A stretch of DNA of 64,000 nucleotides from Alternaria dauci (GCF_042100115.1 NC_091276.1:1488001-1552000); one strand, 5' to 3'; numbered from the stretch's first letter, positions 20,315 to 32,826 are shown. A program made the numbers and translations. Notes: generated by a model from the sequence alone, not told the origin.

Positions 20315-21863
20315 GTGTGTTTGGAGAATAGAGATACCCCGGGGGGCGACAAGCGTTGGTTGCCTTACTAGACTTTGTGTCTTTTGGATTGGTTAATGTG
20401 AAGCATATAGATGATAGATGTTGGGATCTTTACAGCATTGGCGTTGACCTCAAAAAGAAAGTGTTATAGCGAGCGTTTTTATATAGCATTTTAATCATAG
20501 CATTTGACTGTTTACATTGTTTCCACATGCGCTTGGAATTGGTTGAACACCCAGAACTTCGCACATTTGATCACCTTGCAACACACATACTGCAAACAAT
20601 TAAGCAAGCAACTTGTGTTGGTCCATATGTGGGCGCCTTCCCAAACCCTCACAGCGTAGGAGCAACCGCGGAGACGGATGACGTCATTATGATTGTCGTA
20701 TCATTGTCGGTGACACCGTGCCGAGATGCGTCTGCAGTCTTATCTCAACACGAACCTTGTTGGGTGTGGCATGCACTATCCAGTGAGCCCCGCAGCCCTC
20801 TGGCTTTGCGTTGCAAGATCAAATTTCAAGAACAAATTCCATGCTCGTACCCACTCTCTTCGCAAACATTACATCAATTCGCCTCTGTGGGGCAACTGCA
20901 GCGAGATGGAGTGGAGTTCGCGTACTGTAGCTCTTTTCCCACAACTGGGACGGGACCCGGAATTCTGGACCCCGGCTTTGATACGCTAATGTACGAGTCC
21001 CACTGCGCGACTCACTAGAATTTCACCAGCAGATCTTGCCGCTCCTAGTTTCCTCCAGCTTGCCGAGTTGCGCCACCCAAAATCCTTCGGTGCATGGATA
21101 TCCAGCCTTCCTATTTAGTATATGAGTCTTGGCGCTATGGCGAGTCTGCTTCTGCATGGTAACGCTTTGTGTACCTGCACGGCACCCTCAACACTTTGTA
21201 CCAGCCCGAAGACGAGGCTAAGGCTTATCGCCGTTCATGAGCCGAGTCTGCTCGCTGCGTCTCTGACAACTATCGTTTCATTCTGCCATCTGGCTCGGGA
21301 AACAACAGAGCTCCAGCTTGGTGGAGCAACCAGGTCGTGAAGGTCGAAGTCTAGTCATAGTACCGACAATCTTGAAGAGATTGGCTAGTCAGAAGCCTGT
21401 ACTAAAACACCTAAGGCTTTTCAGAAATACAAATTCGCGATACCAAGACCGATGTTGTTCAGGTGGTGCAAAACCATGGCAGAAGACCTGATTCCATGCT
21501 CCAAAACTACCTCATCAGCCAAGCATGGTGTTCTATATGAGTCCTTGTACTACATCGATGATAGATGGTGTTCCGTGTTTTGTTACTGCTTGCAGAATAA
21601 ACAAACGGTTCGCATGCTACATGGTACCCATATGAGTGTGCCTGAACAACGTCTTTCCCATCATGATCACAGACGTCACGGCGTCCTTTCTCGTCTGGGA
21701 AGGATATCGAAACCACTATATTCGCAGCAGAACCAGCTATTTCCAACATATGCCAAAAGAACACAAAAGGGTATCACTGCGCCGATTATCGTACAAAACC
21801 GTCCTATCGTACGTGTACATCCAAAACGTCATACGAAGAAAGTGTCAAGATCCCACCGTTGTC
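20315..21863. other. 1.5-kb intergenic region
   Basis: Between convergent genes. Open frames of 163 codons (20527-21018) and 143 codons (21452-21883) exist on the plus strand but lack recognisable motifs, introns or composition bias. I do not call them genes. Confidence 0.45.
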
Positions 21864-23173
21864 CTACGAAGGCGTCATCTTGACGACTCCGAAACCATCG
21901 TCTTTTGGTGTCGCCCTTCCTCCACCAACCATGAACGTTCCACTGCCCTTCTCGTCGAACCAGCGACTACTCCTATGCCAACTAGGGAGATTTTCAGGGT
22001 CTTCGTCCTCAATCTTGCAGCCTCTTCTGCAGCCTCCGTTTTGCCGCCACTGCGCGCCAGCCCACTTCATACAACGTGCGTATTCAGCACAACGCCCTGC
22101 TCTTCGTTTCTTTTGTTGTGAAAAGTCTGTGAGGATCTGCCGAGGCGCAAGACGACGGAGAGTGATGACAGCGTGCGCGCAAAGATCGGATATGGGAAGA
22201 GGTAGATGGGTAAGCGCGAGGGCTGTCGTTTCGAGCGATTCGAGGCTATAAAGGAGTTCGTCTGGTGCTGCAAGAAGGAACGACACTGGTTGTTGGACTG
22301 TAAGAGAGTTTGATATGAGACTCGAGGCTTTGCGCCTAAGTATGCGCCTGGGTCCGGTTTCCGGCTCTTTTCGTTGCTCGAGTTCAAGGGCAGGCATCAT
22401 TGGTGTGACTGCTCTAACCATTGCGTCGTCCAGCTCCTCAAGCGCTCCGATTGCAGCTCCGTCCACCTCCCACTCTAGTACTTCCTTCTCGCAGCCGGCC
22501 ATGCCCATGTATATCAAGTCTTTCAGTTCCATCAACAGCTCGAAGATCATGCGTTGTGGTACAGGCCGCTGTTCGAAGAGTGTCTGTATCGGTGCAAGGA
22601 ATCTTTGCGCTATCTCGCCCCCGGTGTATAGATTCTTCCCATGTGCAAAAGGGGCATTGTCGGCCATTTGTATTTCGATCTTTGACATCTGACGCGAGAG
22701 GCCAGCGGCAAGGTGACGGATTTGAATAAGCGGGTTCTGCGTGAGAGAACATTGGAGGGTCGAAGAAAGGTCTGATAGTTGCATGTCAGCATATGCGCCA
22801 ATCTGTACATGCTTCACAAGTCACTGGTCGTTGGACACATACCAGTAAATGCAACCTCTCCAGCAAGGGCCACGAGCGCTTCAGCGAGCTCCTTTTCCCT
22901 TTCCTTCAGTTCTCGTCTTTGCGCCTGCATAGCCCGCCAGGGTACGACGAAGCCAATGCTCTTTCCGACATTGTCTATTGCCTTTCCATCTGCGATCTCT
23001 TGCGTGCTGTCCACGGTATTGCTCTTGCTATATTTCTTGCCCTTCTGGCCGCGGGCATCTTCTTGGTGGTACTGGAATGCGAGGAGGAGATCATTGTTGT
23101 CTTTGGTATGGCGAATGTTGCGCCAGACGCTTAGCACGGCATTGGTGGAGAAGATTTGTTGGTATGGCGACAT
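21864..23173 (-). CDS. Uncharacterised two-exon protein with coiled coil (412 aa)
   Basis: Exons 23173-22843 and 22771-21864 are joined across a 71-nt intron (GTATGT, branch-like GCTGACAT, acceptor TATCAG) that keeps frame and gives AFTDLSSTLQ. The N-terminus (MSPYQQIFSTNAVLSVWRN) could be an interaction region. A charged Arg/Glu/Gln helix around residues 78-100 predicts a coiled coil. The middle is helical (IFELLMELKDLIYMG, VLEWEVDGAAIGALEELDDAM), and the C-terminus has a Cys-containing stretch with RCAEYARCMKW and GGCRRGC. No family is recognised. The convincing intron and helical heptads support a real gene. Confidence 0.6.
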
Positions 23174-23691
23174 GATGATTGCGCAGACGGATAGGCTTTT
23201 ACATTGCTGATACAAGGATTGTCAGAAATGCGACCGAGTGCCGGCGGCGTGGATCTACCGCAGGATGAGGCGTAAAGGGCGCTTTGTTAGCAGGTTGGTA
23301 GGACGCGATGCGATGGAAGGAGTAGGGACCATGTTTGTCAACAGAGTTAGCCGCATTAGGATGCAACACGTGGGGCCGCGTGCGAGTGAGGGGCAACGCA
23401 ACTACCACACGCGCGCGACTCGTGATAGCGTGTCAAACGCGTACGGGGAGATTTTTTTTTAAACTCGTGAACTTTTGTTCTCATCATGATTTCGATGCTG
23501 CTCGTATACATCGACTTCGGAATCGTGCCCTCTCTTAGACTTTATAGTACATTCGTTTACCAACGCTCCGTCCCAATCAATCCTGAAAGACCAAACACAG
23601 CCCCAACCGATTCCGAGTATGCTGATGCGCCGAAGAACACCGAAGTATGCATCGCTGCGAACAATGACCGAACCAACTCACCTCAAACTTA
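23174..23691. other. Intergenic between the unknown gene and PP5
   Basis: Upstream region of the 412-aa gene and 3' end of PP5. No coding or RNA signal was recognised; a short T-run lies around 23452-23460. Confidence 0.5.
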
Positions 23692-25282
23692 TTAGATCAT
23701 GCCGGCCATGCCACTTGATGCATATGCCATGGGTTTAATGTTCGGATGCGCGACAGCATCGAATTGAGTGAACTTGAGCTTGTACTCGGGGCCAATCTTG
23801 ATGAAAGCGCCCTTGTTGTGAGTGCTGTCGCAGTAGTTGGGCGCCGAGAAGACCGTGATACAACGTCCATCGTGCTCGACTTCGTAGCCCTCCATGCGTA
23901 CTTCGTGTGACCGGATGATGGCTTCGAGGCCGTTGTTCTCGCAGAAGCGCTTCGTAATGTCGGGGCCGAACTGCAGACCAACACCGCGCTTGCTGGGTCC
24001 GCGGCCTGGATTGGTTTGGGGGTCGGTCCACAGCATTTCCATCATAAGTCCAGACTGTCCCGGTTGACGCTGCTTGAATCGGTCCAGCTTTCTTACGTCG
24101 TCTAATGTGATCTTGTCATCCGAGAACAGACCACCGTGAAGCACAAAGTACTTTTTGCCGATGAGGGTTGCCAGAGGAAGCGCGGAGAAGGACTCGGAGA
24201 ACAGCTTGAAAACGCGCTCCGTGTACTTGGCCCTGCATTCACCCTCGAAACCGTACATCCTGTTCATGTCGTCCGTCTCGTGGTTTCCGCGATTCAGGAA
24301 GAAGGTGTTGGGGTATAGCCATTTGTAAGCGTACAGGAGCAGGGCGATTTCGGTAGACCATGAGCCTCGGTCAACAAAGTCGCCGTTGAAGAGGAATGCG
24401 TGTTTTTCGGAGGGCTTGCCAGCGAGGCGGAAGATTTCCATGAGGTCGAAGAATTGGCCTAGCCTCGTCAGTACACAGCAAGTCTGTGAAGTCCGTTCCT
24501 CAACCTACCGTGGGTGTCTCCACAGACGGTAATCTCGTGACCATCCGCAACATCGTGCTCGACCATGGTGGGTTCCTTCTTGACAATGTCCATGACGGCG
24601 ATGATGATCTGGTAGACATACTTCTTGGCGAGCTTCTTTCCGTTCTTGAACCTCTCAATCATGTCCTCGATGAATTCGAGTGTCATCTCGTCGCCCAGCT
24701 TTGCGCCATCGTACGAGGGGTCGACGGCCATGTGCTCGAGGTCTAGCCCCTCGGCTGCTGATGGCGCATCTTCGACTTCGATAGCCTTGAGGAAGGCGTC
24801 TCGCTTGACGACCTTGTCGCACTCGGCCATGCGCAGTTTCGCGTTCGCATCGTTGGGGGCTTTCTTGACGACGAGCTTCCAGTCGCGGAGTGCTTCGCGG
24901 TGCTTGAGGATGGCCGTGTTGGCGGAGGCGCGGCGGTAGTATGCCTGGTGCTGGAGTAAGCCGTCATGCCGACCAAGTGGGTTTGCGCCAACAGTACCTT
25001 GACATTGTTAGGGTCCAGTTCGATTGCCGTGTCGGCATCTTGTATGGCGTAGCCGTATTGTTCGAGCTTGATGTATGTCTGGGCGCGGGTTAGCAGAGGC
25101 TTTGTATGCTGTGCAGCAGGTGGCGGCGGTACCTGTGCGCGGTTGGTGTAGAAGGAGGGTTCTGCGTTGTATGCTTCTATGGCCTTTGTGTAGAACTCGA
25201 GGGCCTTGTCCCATTCCTGGTTCCTGAAGGCATTGTTGCCCTGGTCCTTGAGCTTGGTAGCCTCGTCGGTCGGGGAACCCAT
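23692..25282 (-). CDS. Serine/threonine protein phosphatase 5 (PP5/Ppt1)
   Basis: Four exons: 25282-25133, 25078-24998, 24944-24509 and 24458-23692. The introns are 50-54 nt, all GT-AG and in phase; 477 aa. Residues about 5-120 are three TPR repeats (KLKDQGNNAFRNQEWDKAL, Y.NRAQTYIKLEQYGYA, AYYRRASANTAI), the Hsp90-docking module. The PPP phosphatase domain has all metal and catalytic motifs: GDTHGQ, GDFVDRG, RGNHE, HGGLF, RSHEV and SAPNYCD. TPR plus PPP in this order is diagnostic of PP5, an Hsp90-linked phosphatase in cytosol and nucleus. The first exon lies 306 bp from the divergently transcribed Spt4 homologue. Confidence 0.97.
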
Positions 25283-25588
25283 GGTGTATACGGAGAGGGT
25301 GGGGGGGAACAAACTGGGGTGTGCGAGAGACGCGGGTGTGGTTGCAGAAGGCGCCGACGGCTTGCTGCACCTGTAGGTTGACGGGAGAGGGAGGCTGCGT
25401 GCCTGCGCAAAATCCGATGGCGGAACAAACAAAGTGACGTAGAGGCAAAAGAGAGTGAACTGGTTGCCCGCACTGCCCGCCAAAAGTTGTCAAAGCAATT
25501 CGGTCCCGCCCTCTCGCCTCGCCTGGCCACTAACGCCTCCGCCAACGCGCCTCCACCAACCAGCGACCTCGGCTCGCAGCTCGACATC

Positions 25589-26536
25589 ATGGCGCGCAAG
25601 GGTGTCGCAACGGTCAAGACGGCCAACAGAGAGGACAGGTACATGCCCATTGGCTCCGACGGCGAGGAAGTCACTCCCGCGGCCAGTTCCCCGGCCAATG
25701 CCACTGCTCCCCCAAGCACCAGCAGTGCAGACGAGCATCCGTACTTTGCGCATGAGCTGGAGAATGTCGATCCCGCAGCCTCACGCGAGCCACTAAACCC
25801 CTCTAAAGCGGCCGAGTCAGGGCCAGAGCCCGAGCAAGAGCAAGAGCGCCGCCAGCCTCGCCAAGCTTCCGGAACCGTAGAACAAAGTAGCACGCTTGCA
25901 GACGCCCTCTTTCCTGCCAGTTCCGAGTCGCCCACGTCCACATCTGCCCACCAGCCTCCGCACCGCCATCAAGAGCCTGTGCAGCAGCTCCGTCCTCGCC
26001 CCCAGAAATCTGCTACATCGTCGCGCGCCACCGCTCGAGGTCGCGCCAACGCGTCTGCACACGCCCGTCTCTCCAGTCGCACCCCCCATCTCCGTCTCAC
26101 GCACGAGGACCGCCGTCAAACAGGTCGAAACCCCGAAACCCCCGACATGGCACAAGACATGATCCAGGGCGGCGCCTACATCCCGCCTGGCCAGCAGCGC
26201 AACATGCGCGCCTGCATGGTCTGCTCCATCGTCCGCACTCAAAACCAGTTCCTCACCCAAGGCTGCCCGAACTGCGAGGAGATCCTCGAGCTCGCTGGCA
26301 ATCCCGAGCAGATCAACGACTGCACCTCGCAAGTCTTTGAAGGCCTCATTACCGTCGCCGACACCTCGAGGAGCTGGGTGGCCAGATACCAGCGCCTCGA
26401 AGGCTACAAGCCCGGTGTCTACGCCACTCAAGTTGAAGGCATCCTCCCAGACGACGTGATTGGGCTGGTCGAGAGTGCAGGCATCAACTACGTGCCTAGG
26501 GATGGTAGCGAGCAGGATATGCTGCCCAAGGACTAG
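25589..26536 (+). CDS. Transcription elongation factor Spt4 homologue with long N-terminal extension
   Basis: A continuous frame of 315 aa from ATG 25589. The C-terminal roughly 120 residues are Spt4: [17 protein letters not shown]... with a CxxC...CxxC zinc site (ACMVC and GCPNCEE), [28 protein letters not shown], and the C-terminal YVPRDG. Spt4 binds Spt5 (DSIF) on RNA polymerase II. Spt4 proteins are normally about 100-120 aa, and an internal ATG at 26147 (MAQDMIQGG) would give such a protein of 129 aa. The preceding 186 codons are Pro/Ser/Ala/Gln-rich, low complexity and remain in frame. Either the extension is translated or the true start is 26147 with a coding-like leader. Confidence 0.85.
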   Translation: MARKGVATVKTANREDRYMPIGSDGEEVTPAASSPANATAPPSTSSADEHPYFAHELENVDPAASREPLNPSKAAESGPEPEQEQERRQPRQASGTVEQSSTLADALFPASSESPTSTSAHQPPHRHQEPVQQLRPRPQKSATSSRATARGRANASAHARLSSRTPHLRLTHEDRRQTGRNPETPDMAQDMIQGGAYIPPGQQRNMRACMVCSIVRTQNQFLTQGCPNCEEILELAGNPEQINDCTSQVFEGLITVADTSRSWVARYQRLEGYKPGVYATQVEGILPDDVIGLVESAGINYVPRDGSEQDMLPKD

Positions 26537-26872
26537 AGGTGGAGAAGCGAGGACGAGGTCCAGACATATGTGTCAAACGCGACATGTGATAGGACAGAGG
26601 AATACAGGGGAGGGGAATACTTGCATTGCATCTTCAGCGCCGGAGTTATGGTAAAAGTGCATCCACGGATGCTTCGACAAGACGATACAACAGCTCGAAG
26701 AATCCATCTCATTACATATGGAACGTACACTATCGCTGGTACTCATTTGTCTTTCTCTAGTGATATATGCGCCTTGTCGCGGCTCGCCTGACACAGTCTG
26801 CATCTTGCATTCCAAATAGGGCGCCACGACATTTAACCCACAACATAAGAAAAGTAGTTGCCCAGTTCTTTC
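26537..26872. other. Intergenic between Spt4 and 5S rRNA
   Basis: 3' flank of the Spt4 gene and 5' flank of the 5S gene. Nothing else was recognised. Confidence 0.5.
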
Positions 26873-26991
26873 ACATACGACCATAGTTTCAAGACTATAG
26901 CGCTTCCCGTTCGCTCAGCGGTACTCAAGCTTGTAAACGGCGGATTAGTAGTCAGGTGGGTGACCACTGGCGAATCCCCGCTGTTGTATGT
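26873..26991 (+). rRNA. Dispersed 5S ribosomal RNA gene
   Basis: The 119-nt segment begins ACATACGACCATAG and ends CTGTTGTATGT; these ends pair as helix I. Universal 5S blocks are present in order: CTTCCCGTTCGCTCAGC, the A-box-like GTACTCAAGC, and GATTAGTAGTCAGGTGGGTGACC followed by GCGAATCCC. The variable helix II strands (GTTTCAAG and CTTGTAAAC) still pair, which argues for a functional gene and not a relic. A T5 run immediately downstream (26991-26995) is a Pol III terminator. Single scattered 5S copies outside the rDNA are normal in many filamentous ascomycetes. Confidence 0.88.
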
Positions 26992-26995
26992 TTTT
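26991..26995 (+). terminator. RNA polymerase III terminator of 5S rRNA
   Basis: Five consecutive T residues directly at the 3' end of the mature 5S sequence. Confidence 0.75.
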
Positions 26996-27284
26996 GTCTA
27001 TCAGTGATATTTTGCTAGAACGTACGTTTTTTTATCACTCCATCTTCAAGAGTCCTCTGAAACCTGGCAGGTATTTGCGCATCTGTGGGAGAGTTTTTCG
27101 CTGGTTACGTGGTACCGAAGAGCCTTCCCTAAGCGTTTCTTGTGTACAATTACTCGTGGACATCAGAAGGAACATACAAACCAGCACAGGCGGATCGTTT
27201 CCGCTACTTGACTCATCACGAGACGGTGCAAAAGATTGCAGACATTCGTCACCATTCTTTTTTGTGCTCAAAGGCGTCACCCAA

Positions 27285-30200
27285 CTACCACACTGGCTGT
27301 CCACTACTCTCCAGCCACACAACACTCCTCGGACTACCCACACCCATATTCCCAATTCCTACGGTACTACTCCTTACATCCGATGCGACCACGATATTCT
27401 CCCCATAACTCAAATAATCGGTCTCGCAGTTCAGTATATCCGCCTCCACGATTCCTGACTTTCCCTTCTCCTCTTCCTTCGGCTTAATCTTCGCCCGTAT
27501 GTCCACATTCGGCAATAGCGTATTTCCAGCCTTGAGCGGAATGAGCATCATGGGCCATTCATGCTCTTCATCTTCCTTGGCGGTAAAGTGCACGCGTCGT
27601 TGACCGGCAACGAGCCATACTTCCGGGTTTGCATCGATGGTGTAGACGAAATCTACGGGCTCACTGGCTTCAGTGAGGTTTGCAGCAGAGACCAAGCTGG
27701 AGGGTGAGGCCCAGCGGCGCGTATGCGAGATGCGCAACGTGGTTACGAGAGGCTGACCAACTGTTGCAATAATCGACTGTGAAGACGAAGTGGGTGAATT
27801 GAAGGACAGAGATGCAGTGTGCAGGATGTGGATCTGAGGAATCGAAACTGTGATGATCATCCGGCGGGGCGGGTTTGGCGATGGCGGGGCGGTTGCATGT
27901 TGCGTCGTGTCTGACGCATCGTTCTTGGTGAGCAGGATGGTCCTATGCTTCTACCAAAATGTGTTAGCATATGATATTGTGTGAAAAGCACCACTACTTA
28001 CTTCATGCCACTTCTGCAACCAGGTCTGCGTATCATCACGAATGATGAGCGGCAGACTTTCCAGACAGTCTGCCCAGCCAACGTCCTCGAATGCACCCAG
28101 ATCGAGCCTTTGCAGCAACGCAATCTTTTCGTACTGGTGTGGAAGAATGTCTTGCTCCAATCGGCTGATGAATGTATCGGTAAGCAAACGAGCCAGCCGA
28201 TGCACCGGGCTAGCCTCGACAGCATCAGTGAACATCTTTCGCGCCCGGTCGAGAACATCTTCGTTCAAGCATCGGTACTCAACAGCCAAGGATAAACTAC
28301 CCGTGGTCGAAATCTGGCTTTGTCGTTTCCTCGCAACGTCCGTCGCCTTCTTAGTGATCTTATACGTGACTGCGCCAGGTTGCTTCGGGAACACATGTAT
28401 CGACTCCTTCGGACGTCTCGGCGCGTGGACATTGAACTCTTCTGATCCATCTAATGCAACATCCAGGAGCTCCAGTGGCACGTGATTGGCGGTCTTGATG
28501 TTGAACTTCGAGAACAATGACTCACTTTTGAAGTGGTCATGGACGTTAACGTCTAGAGGCAACTCGACGGGAATAACAAAGGTCGAGGTGTACTGGAATT
28601 GACCGTCATCAGTGAAGTAGTCGACGTCTATTTTGACTGTAAGATCTTGCAGTATCGTCTCCATATCGTAGGGCACCTTCAATGTCGCTGTGGAATTTGC
28701 TGGCATGCCTCCAACAGCGATAACGCCTGGTGTCGGCTTGCTCTCATCAATCTTGATCTCTCCAGCGGCCACACTTGCATTTGCCGTCCGGAGCCGTAAA
28801 CCTGCTGAGGCAGACTTGAGTCGAACCTCTGCACGTGTCATCTCATTCCAGCCAGTTGAGCACTCGACTTCTATGTGTCGCGGCTTGTCGATGTGAATAA
28901 AATGCGAGAGATATATCCTGGCTTGAAACGCTTCGCTACGTGGGAAGCACAGAATTCGGGCTTTCTTTGCCGCTTTGAGAGAATGCACAGAGACCGAGGT
29001 GATGATGCCGAGGGGTGTTGTCGCCTCAGCTTTCTGCAAAGGCTCGTGTACAAAGACGATGCGCTTTGCTTCCAGGACTACTCTGTCAACCATATACGGA
29101 CCAGTCGTGTTCACGTTACAGCCGATCCACATGCGATTCAACCCACTCTTCAATTGTATAGCTCCAGTCTCCTCAAGCCATATGTCCTTTGCTTGATTCG
29201 AATTCGCACTGACTAGGCGAATCTTAGCTGCTCGGATCTCGATCTCGTCCTCAAGGTGGTGTCTAAATTGGAGGCGTAACTGGAAACCGTCTTTGTCATC
29301 GTAGTGGCGAACGTAGGGTTCTACAGTGATATCCCCGAAATATTTCGGCATCTGGACCGTAACATCGTACGGTAGCTGCTGCGAGTAGCTGATAAGCTCG
29401 TGAAACACATCAGTAGTATCGACTTTATCATCGTTTAGCCAGTCACGAGACGCGTCAGCTGTATCGGTCGTGCTGGCTCGCTTGACCGAAGTTTTGAACG
29501 CCATTCGGCTCGCCGCTGATTTGGCTAAGAGATCAAGTACCGTTCGCACGTATTCGTCCTTGCGATTGAGCTTCTTTAGGCAGCGTGCATGCATCTTGAG
29601 CATGGTTGTCTCGACCGTGTTCCACCTGCTTTCTGCAAAATACGACGCCATACGCCCGAAGTACATCGCGGCTGCGGCAAAATCACCAAGCTCGCTATTA
29701 TAAAGTAAGCATCTAACATGTTGAAGCTCGGAGACCAGGAGACATACAACCTAAGGGCAGCTAGGTCCCCAAGTACACTTTCTGCTGACTTGGTCTGACC
29801 TGCAGCCATGTAGTGTTTGACAATTAGATCGCTCAAGGTCTGGAAACGTTAGCAAAGACGTTTGACATCGCGATATTATACTAACCTCGTAGAACTGTCG
29901 GAATTGCTTGATGGACAGCATTGCGGTGACCAGCGCTCCGGCGGATATTCCAAGACGTGGCTTCGAGGCTTCGGTATTCGGTTCGGCACTCGACTCATCC
30001 TGCTTCGACTCACTCTCCTCTTCCTCCTCGTCTTCCAAGTTAACGTCTGCTAGCTCTTCTTTCGCATTAAGAGACGCCAAGATAGCATTCCAGCCTATAT
30101 TCCAACCCATACTCTTGCCCGCGTGTTCGAGCAGGCGTCGCTGAATGGCAAGTAGTTGTGCTCTGGTACCGGCCAGTTCTTGCAAACCATTCTTCGCAGA

Positions 30201-32220
30201 AGGAATCGTGCTTTGTTGATTCGGCGCTGGTCGATCGTGATATTGGCCGTTCTCGAATACAACCTGGGCATTTGCTGCAGGCTGTGCATATGGCATATCT
30301 GACGCAGGTCGTCCATGATTGAGAGACGTCGACCGAGATGGATGGATCATTGACTTCGGTTCCGAGACTTTCATCTTTTGTTCTTTGTTGCGACCGCCGA
30401 ATGAGAGGCTCTTGCCTGAAGAGCTGGTTGATGAATCTCTCGAGAACCTAGTAAATGGAAGTGACCCTGTAGAAGTTTCACGCAGCACTTGATCCAGCGC
30501 AGCGAATGTCCACGAACGAACAATGTTCTCGATTAGATGGTCGGGCAATGTGGTATCGTGAGCTTTCGCACTAAACTCACAAATCAGTACTTCGAATGGA
30601 CAGACGTCAATTGAACTCACCCGTTGACAAGGTCGTCTCGCAAGAGCCGTCCGGCAAAAGTAATAAAGTTCAGTGCACGAGAGCAGAGCTCAGCAAGGGA
30701 GAAAAGATCTTCCGAGTCGTTTGCTTGACCACCCGATTTCATACCGATGGCGCTATCGTCAGTTGATCGCTGAATTATGCTGGCATTCGGTCGAGGCTGT
30801 AGTTTAGCTGCGAGGTCAGAACGTGCCGAAACTGAATTTCCGAGTCTCAAGAGCAAGAACATCTGGCGGGCGAAGATATACAGCCTGAAGTCGAAGATCG
30901 AGATGTTATTCGCGAGGATGAGACCGCGGTAGTCTTTCTTCAGCGCGTTGATCGGCCTGTCGTCATGTATGGCCGATCCTGATTCATCCTTCCCGTCCTG
31001 CTGCGCGATTGCGGCCGCTGTCTGATAGAGATCATCTGAATAGCCGAGTAAAACACTTCCTTGTGCATTCTCACTCGACTGATCACGTATAACGCTGTCC
31101 AGGCCGATGGAAAGCTCATCATATCCGAGCAGAGCATCTTCGACCAGGCCCACGCTTTCGAAGCCTCTTGCCAAGCCCTCCTTCAATATGAAGAAAGTGT
31201 TGAAGTTCCAGCCAGGAAACGAGCGCTGAGCGTCATTCTTCCGGATGTCCTCTTCGTACTGACTTACCCTGAGGTCAAACGAGAGGAGTATCAACACCTT
31301 GAACTTAGCTATGACATCAGCCCAAGCACGCTCTTGTTCCTGGGGGCTCTCAGTGACAGGTGGCGACGTGACAGGCGCTGCAGCTGGAAGCATGTGTTGT
31401 GGGACTCTTTCTTTTGGTACCCGTATCTGAGCTACGCGATCAGGTGCCGATTTCGATGAGACATTGAAGTCCGCGCGAAGCTTCTCGAGTAATGTGGTCG
31501 TTCCGCGCGTCCATCTAGACGCTGCCCCAGTCTTCTCCTTCTCGCCAGTCGTGGTACTGGAAGATCCACGAGGCTGACTTGCTGCTGGTGTCTCAGGTAC
31601 TACCACATGTAGGATCAACCATTCGTATGCATCATGGTTCTCCTGTGTATTTGCCGTACTACTTTGAGAAGGTGGTGTGTGTTCCTTTACCCACTCGCGG
31701 ACCTGCTTCCGTGCAGTTGCCTTATAAGTCTCTGAATCGTCACACCTCAGCAGATAGACCTTCAAATAAGGAGTTTGACGTAATCCCGGGATCTGATGCC
31801 GCCGCTCTTTCTCTTTGTTAGTCGCTCTGACAATCTCATCCACATTCCTGATAAGCGTACCTTGACCAGGTGCTGGAGCCGACGAGGCTGTACTAGCAGC
31901 TTGTGCTGATTCTTTACTAGGCACAAGATCAACGTGCAGAGAGTCGATGGATCTTAGTGGCCGCGTAGGAGCTTTCCAGTGCAAATTACGAAGGGGCAGG
32001 CGCGCAGCCAAGTCCTCTTGTATCAATGGAAATACTCCAGAAGGGTCATGGTACTCGACTGCGAAGCTTAAGCATAGGGGTCGTGAAGTTGCAGGGGTGC
32101 ATACATACCCGTCACTTTGGAGCTTGATAGCCCGTCCATCACCGTAGGTTCAACTTGAGTTTGCCTAGAACCATCCTCTGTGGCACCCAGGGCTGGCGCA
32201 CCATTTCCAGCCACACTCAT
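27285..32220 (-). CDS. TRAPP II complex subunit TRAPPC10/Trs130
   Basis: Six exons: 32220-32109, 32058-30621, 30570-29886, 29839-29751, 29694-28002 and 27950-27285. All introns are 46-56 nt, GT-AG and in phase; 1560 aa. Exon 1 splices to give VTVEYHDPSGVFPLI, followed by LPLRNLHWK, a Trs130/TRAPPC10 N-terminal signature. The middle carries helical repeats (VVFENGQY... QRRLLEHAGKSMGWN, KQFRQFYETLSDLIVKHYMAAGQ), and the C-terminal half is beta-rich (DVTVQMPKYFGDITVEPYVRHY, VPLELLDVALDGSEEFNV). The subunit belongs to TRAPPII, the GEF for the late-Golgi Rab Ypt31/32. A Ser-rich disordered linker sits around residues 560-650. Confidence 0.92.
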
Positions 32221-32826
32221 GAAACGTGCACGACAAGAAATAGGGTCTGACGGCGGATTACGTGATAGGTGACGTCTGTTTGAGTGCGCGGGTATTGATA
32301 CCGTCTCGAGATGAACGTTGCGCTTTGGGTGGCTTCACCGCCAGGCGTGACTAACCCAAACTCGGCGAAAGCGTCGAGGTCTCCACAACATCACGTGCAG
32401 CCGTCTCTTCTGTGGCCGCTGCGCAAGCCTCTCAACCTCTATTTCATCACCGGTCAGCAGCGGCTTGTTTCTCGCTTTACCCTGCTCCCGGTGGACCAAC
32501 AGGCTCGTTCAGCCCTGCGCTATGCCTTGCAGACTTGTGTCGATGCTGCATTTGAGCGCCTATGGATTTTCGCATTCGTCGCATTCGTCTTTCCGTGAGG
32601 GGTCTGATGTCTGCGCCCCCCATTCTATACTGCCATACGTCTTATGCTTTGAATGATAAGTAGTATACGATGTCTTGAAGAGGGTAATGTGTTAGCATTT
32701 CTCTTCAGGTTTTTCTGAAGCCTTGTTTCGCATGCCTCCTGATTCTTGGGATACAACGTTTGACCCCCATTTTTCAGCTTTCACACTCACTGTTATACCT
32801 ATTGGATCTAATCGCCAGCTCTCGAG
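32221..32826. other. Divergent intergenic region, TRAPPC10 / RTA1
   Basis: About 0.6 kb shared promoter interval. Only short frames are present and no distinct element was recognised. Confidence 0.5.

Noticed and set aside
20527..21018. 163-codon ATG ORF downstream of mannitol dehydrogenase
   Set aside because: No motif, no intron, ordinary composition; length is compatible with chance in GC-balanced DNA.
21452..21883. 143-codon ORF overlapping the end of the unknown 412-aa gene
   Set aside because: Overlaps a better supported gene on the other strand and shows no family features.
28815..28840. tRNA B-box-like GGTTCGACTC on the minus strand
   Set aside because: Lies within a well-supported TRAPPC10 exon and no A box or acceptor stem could be matched.
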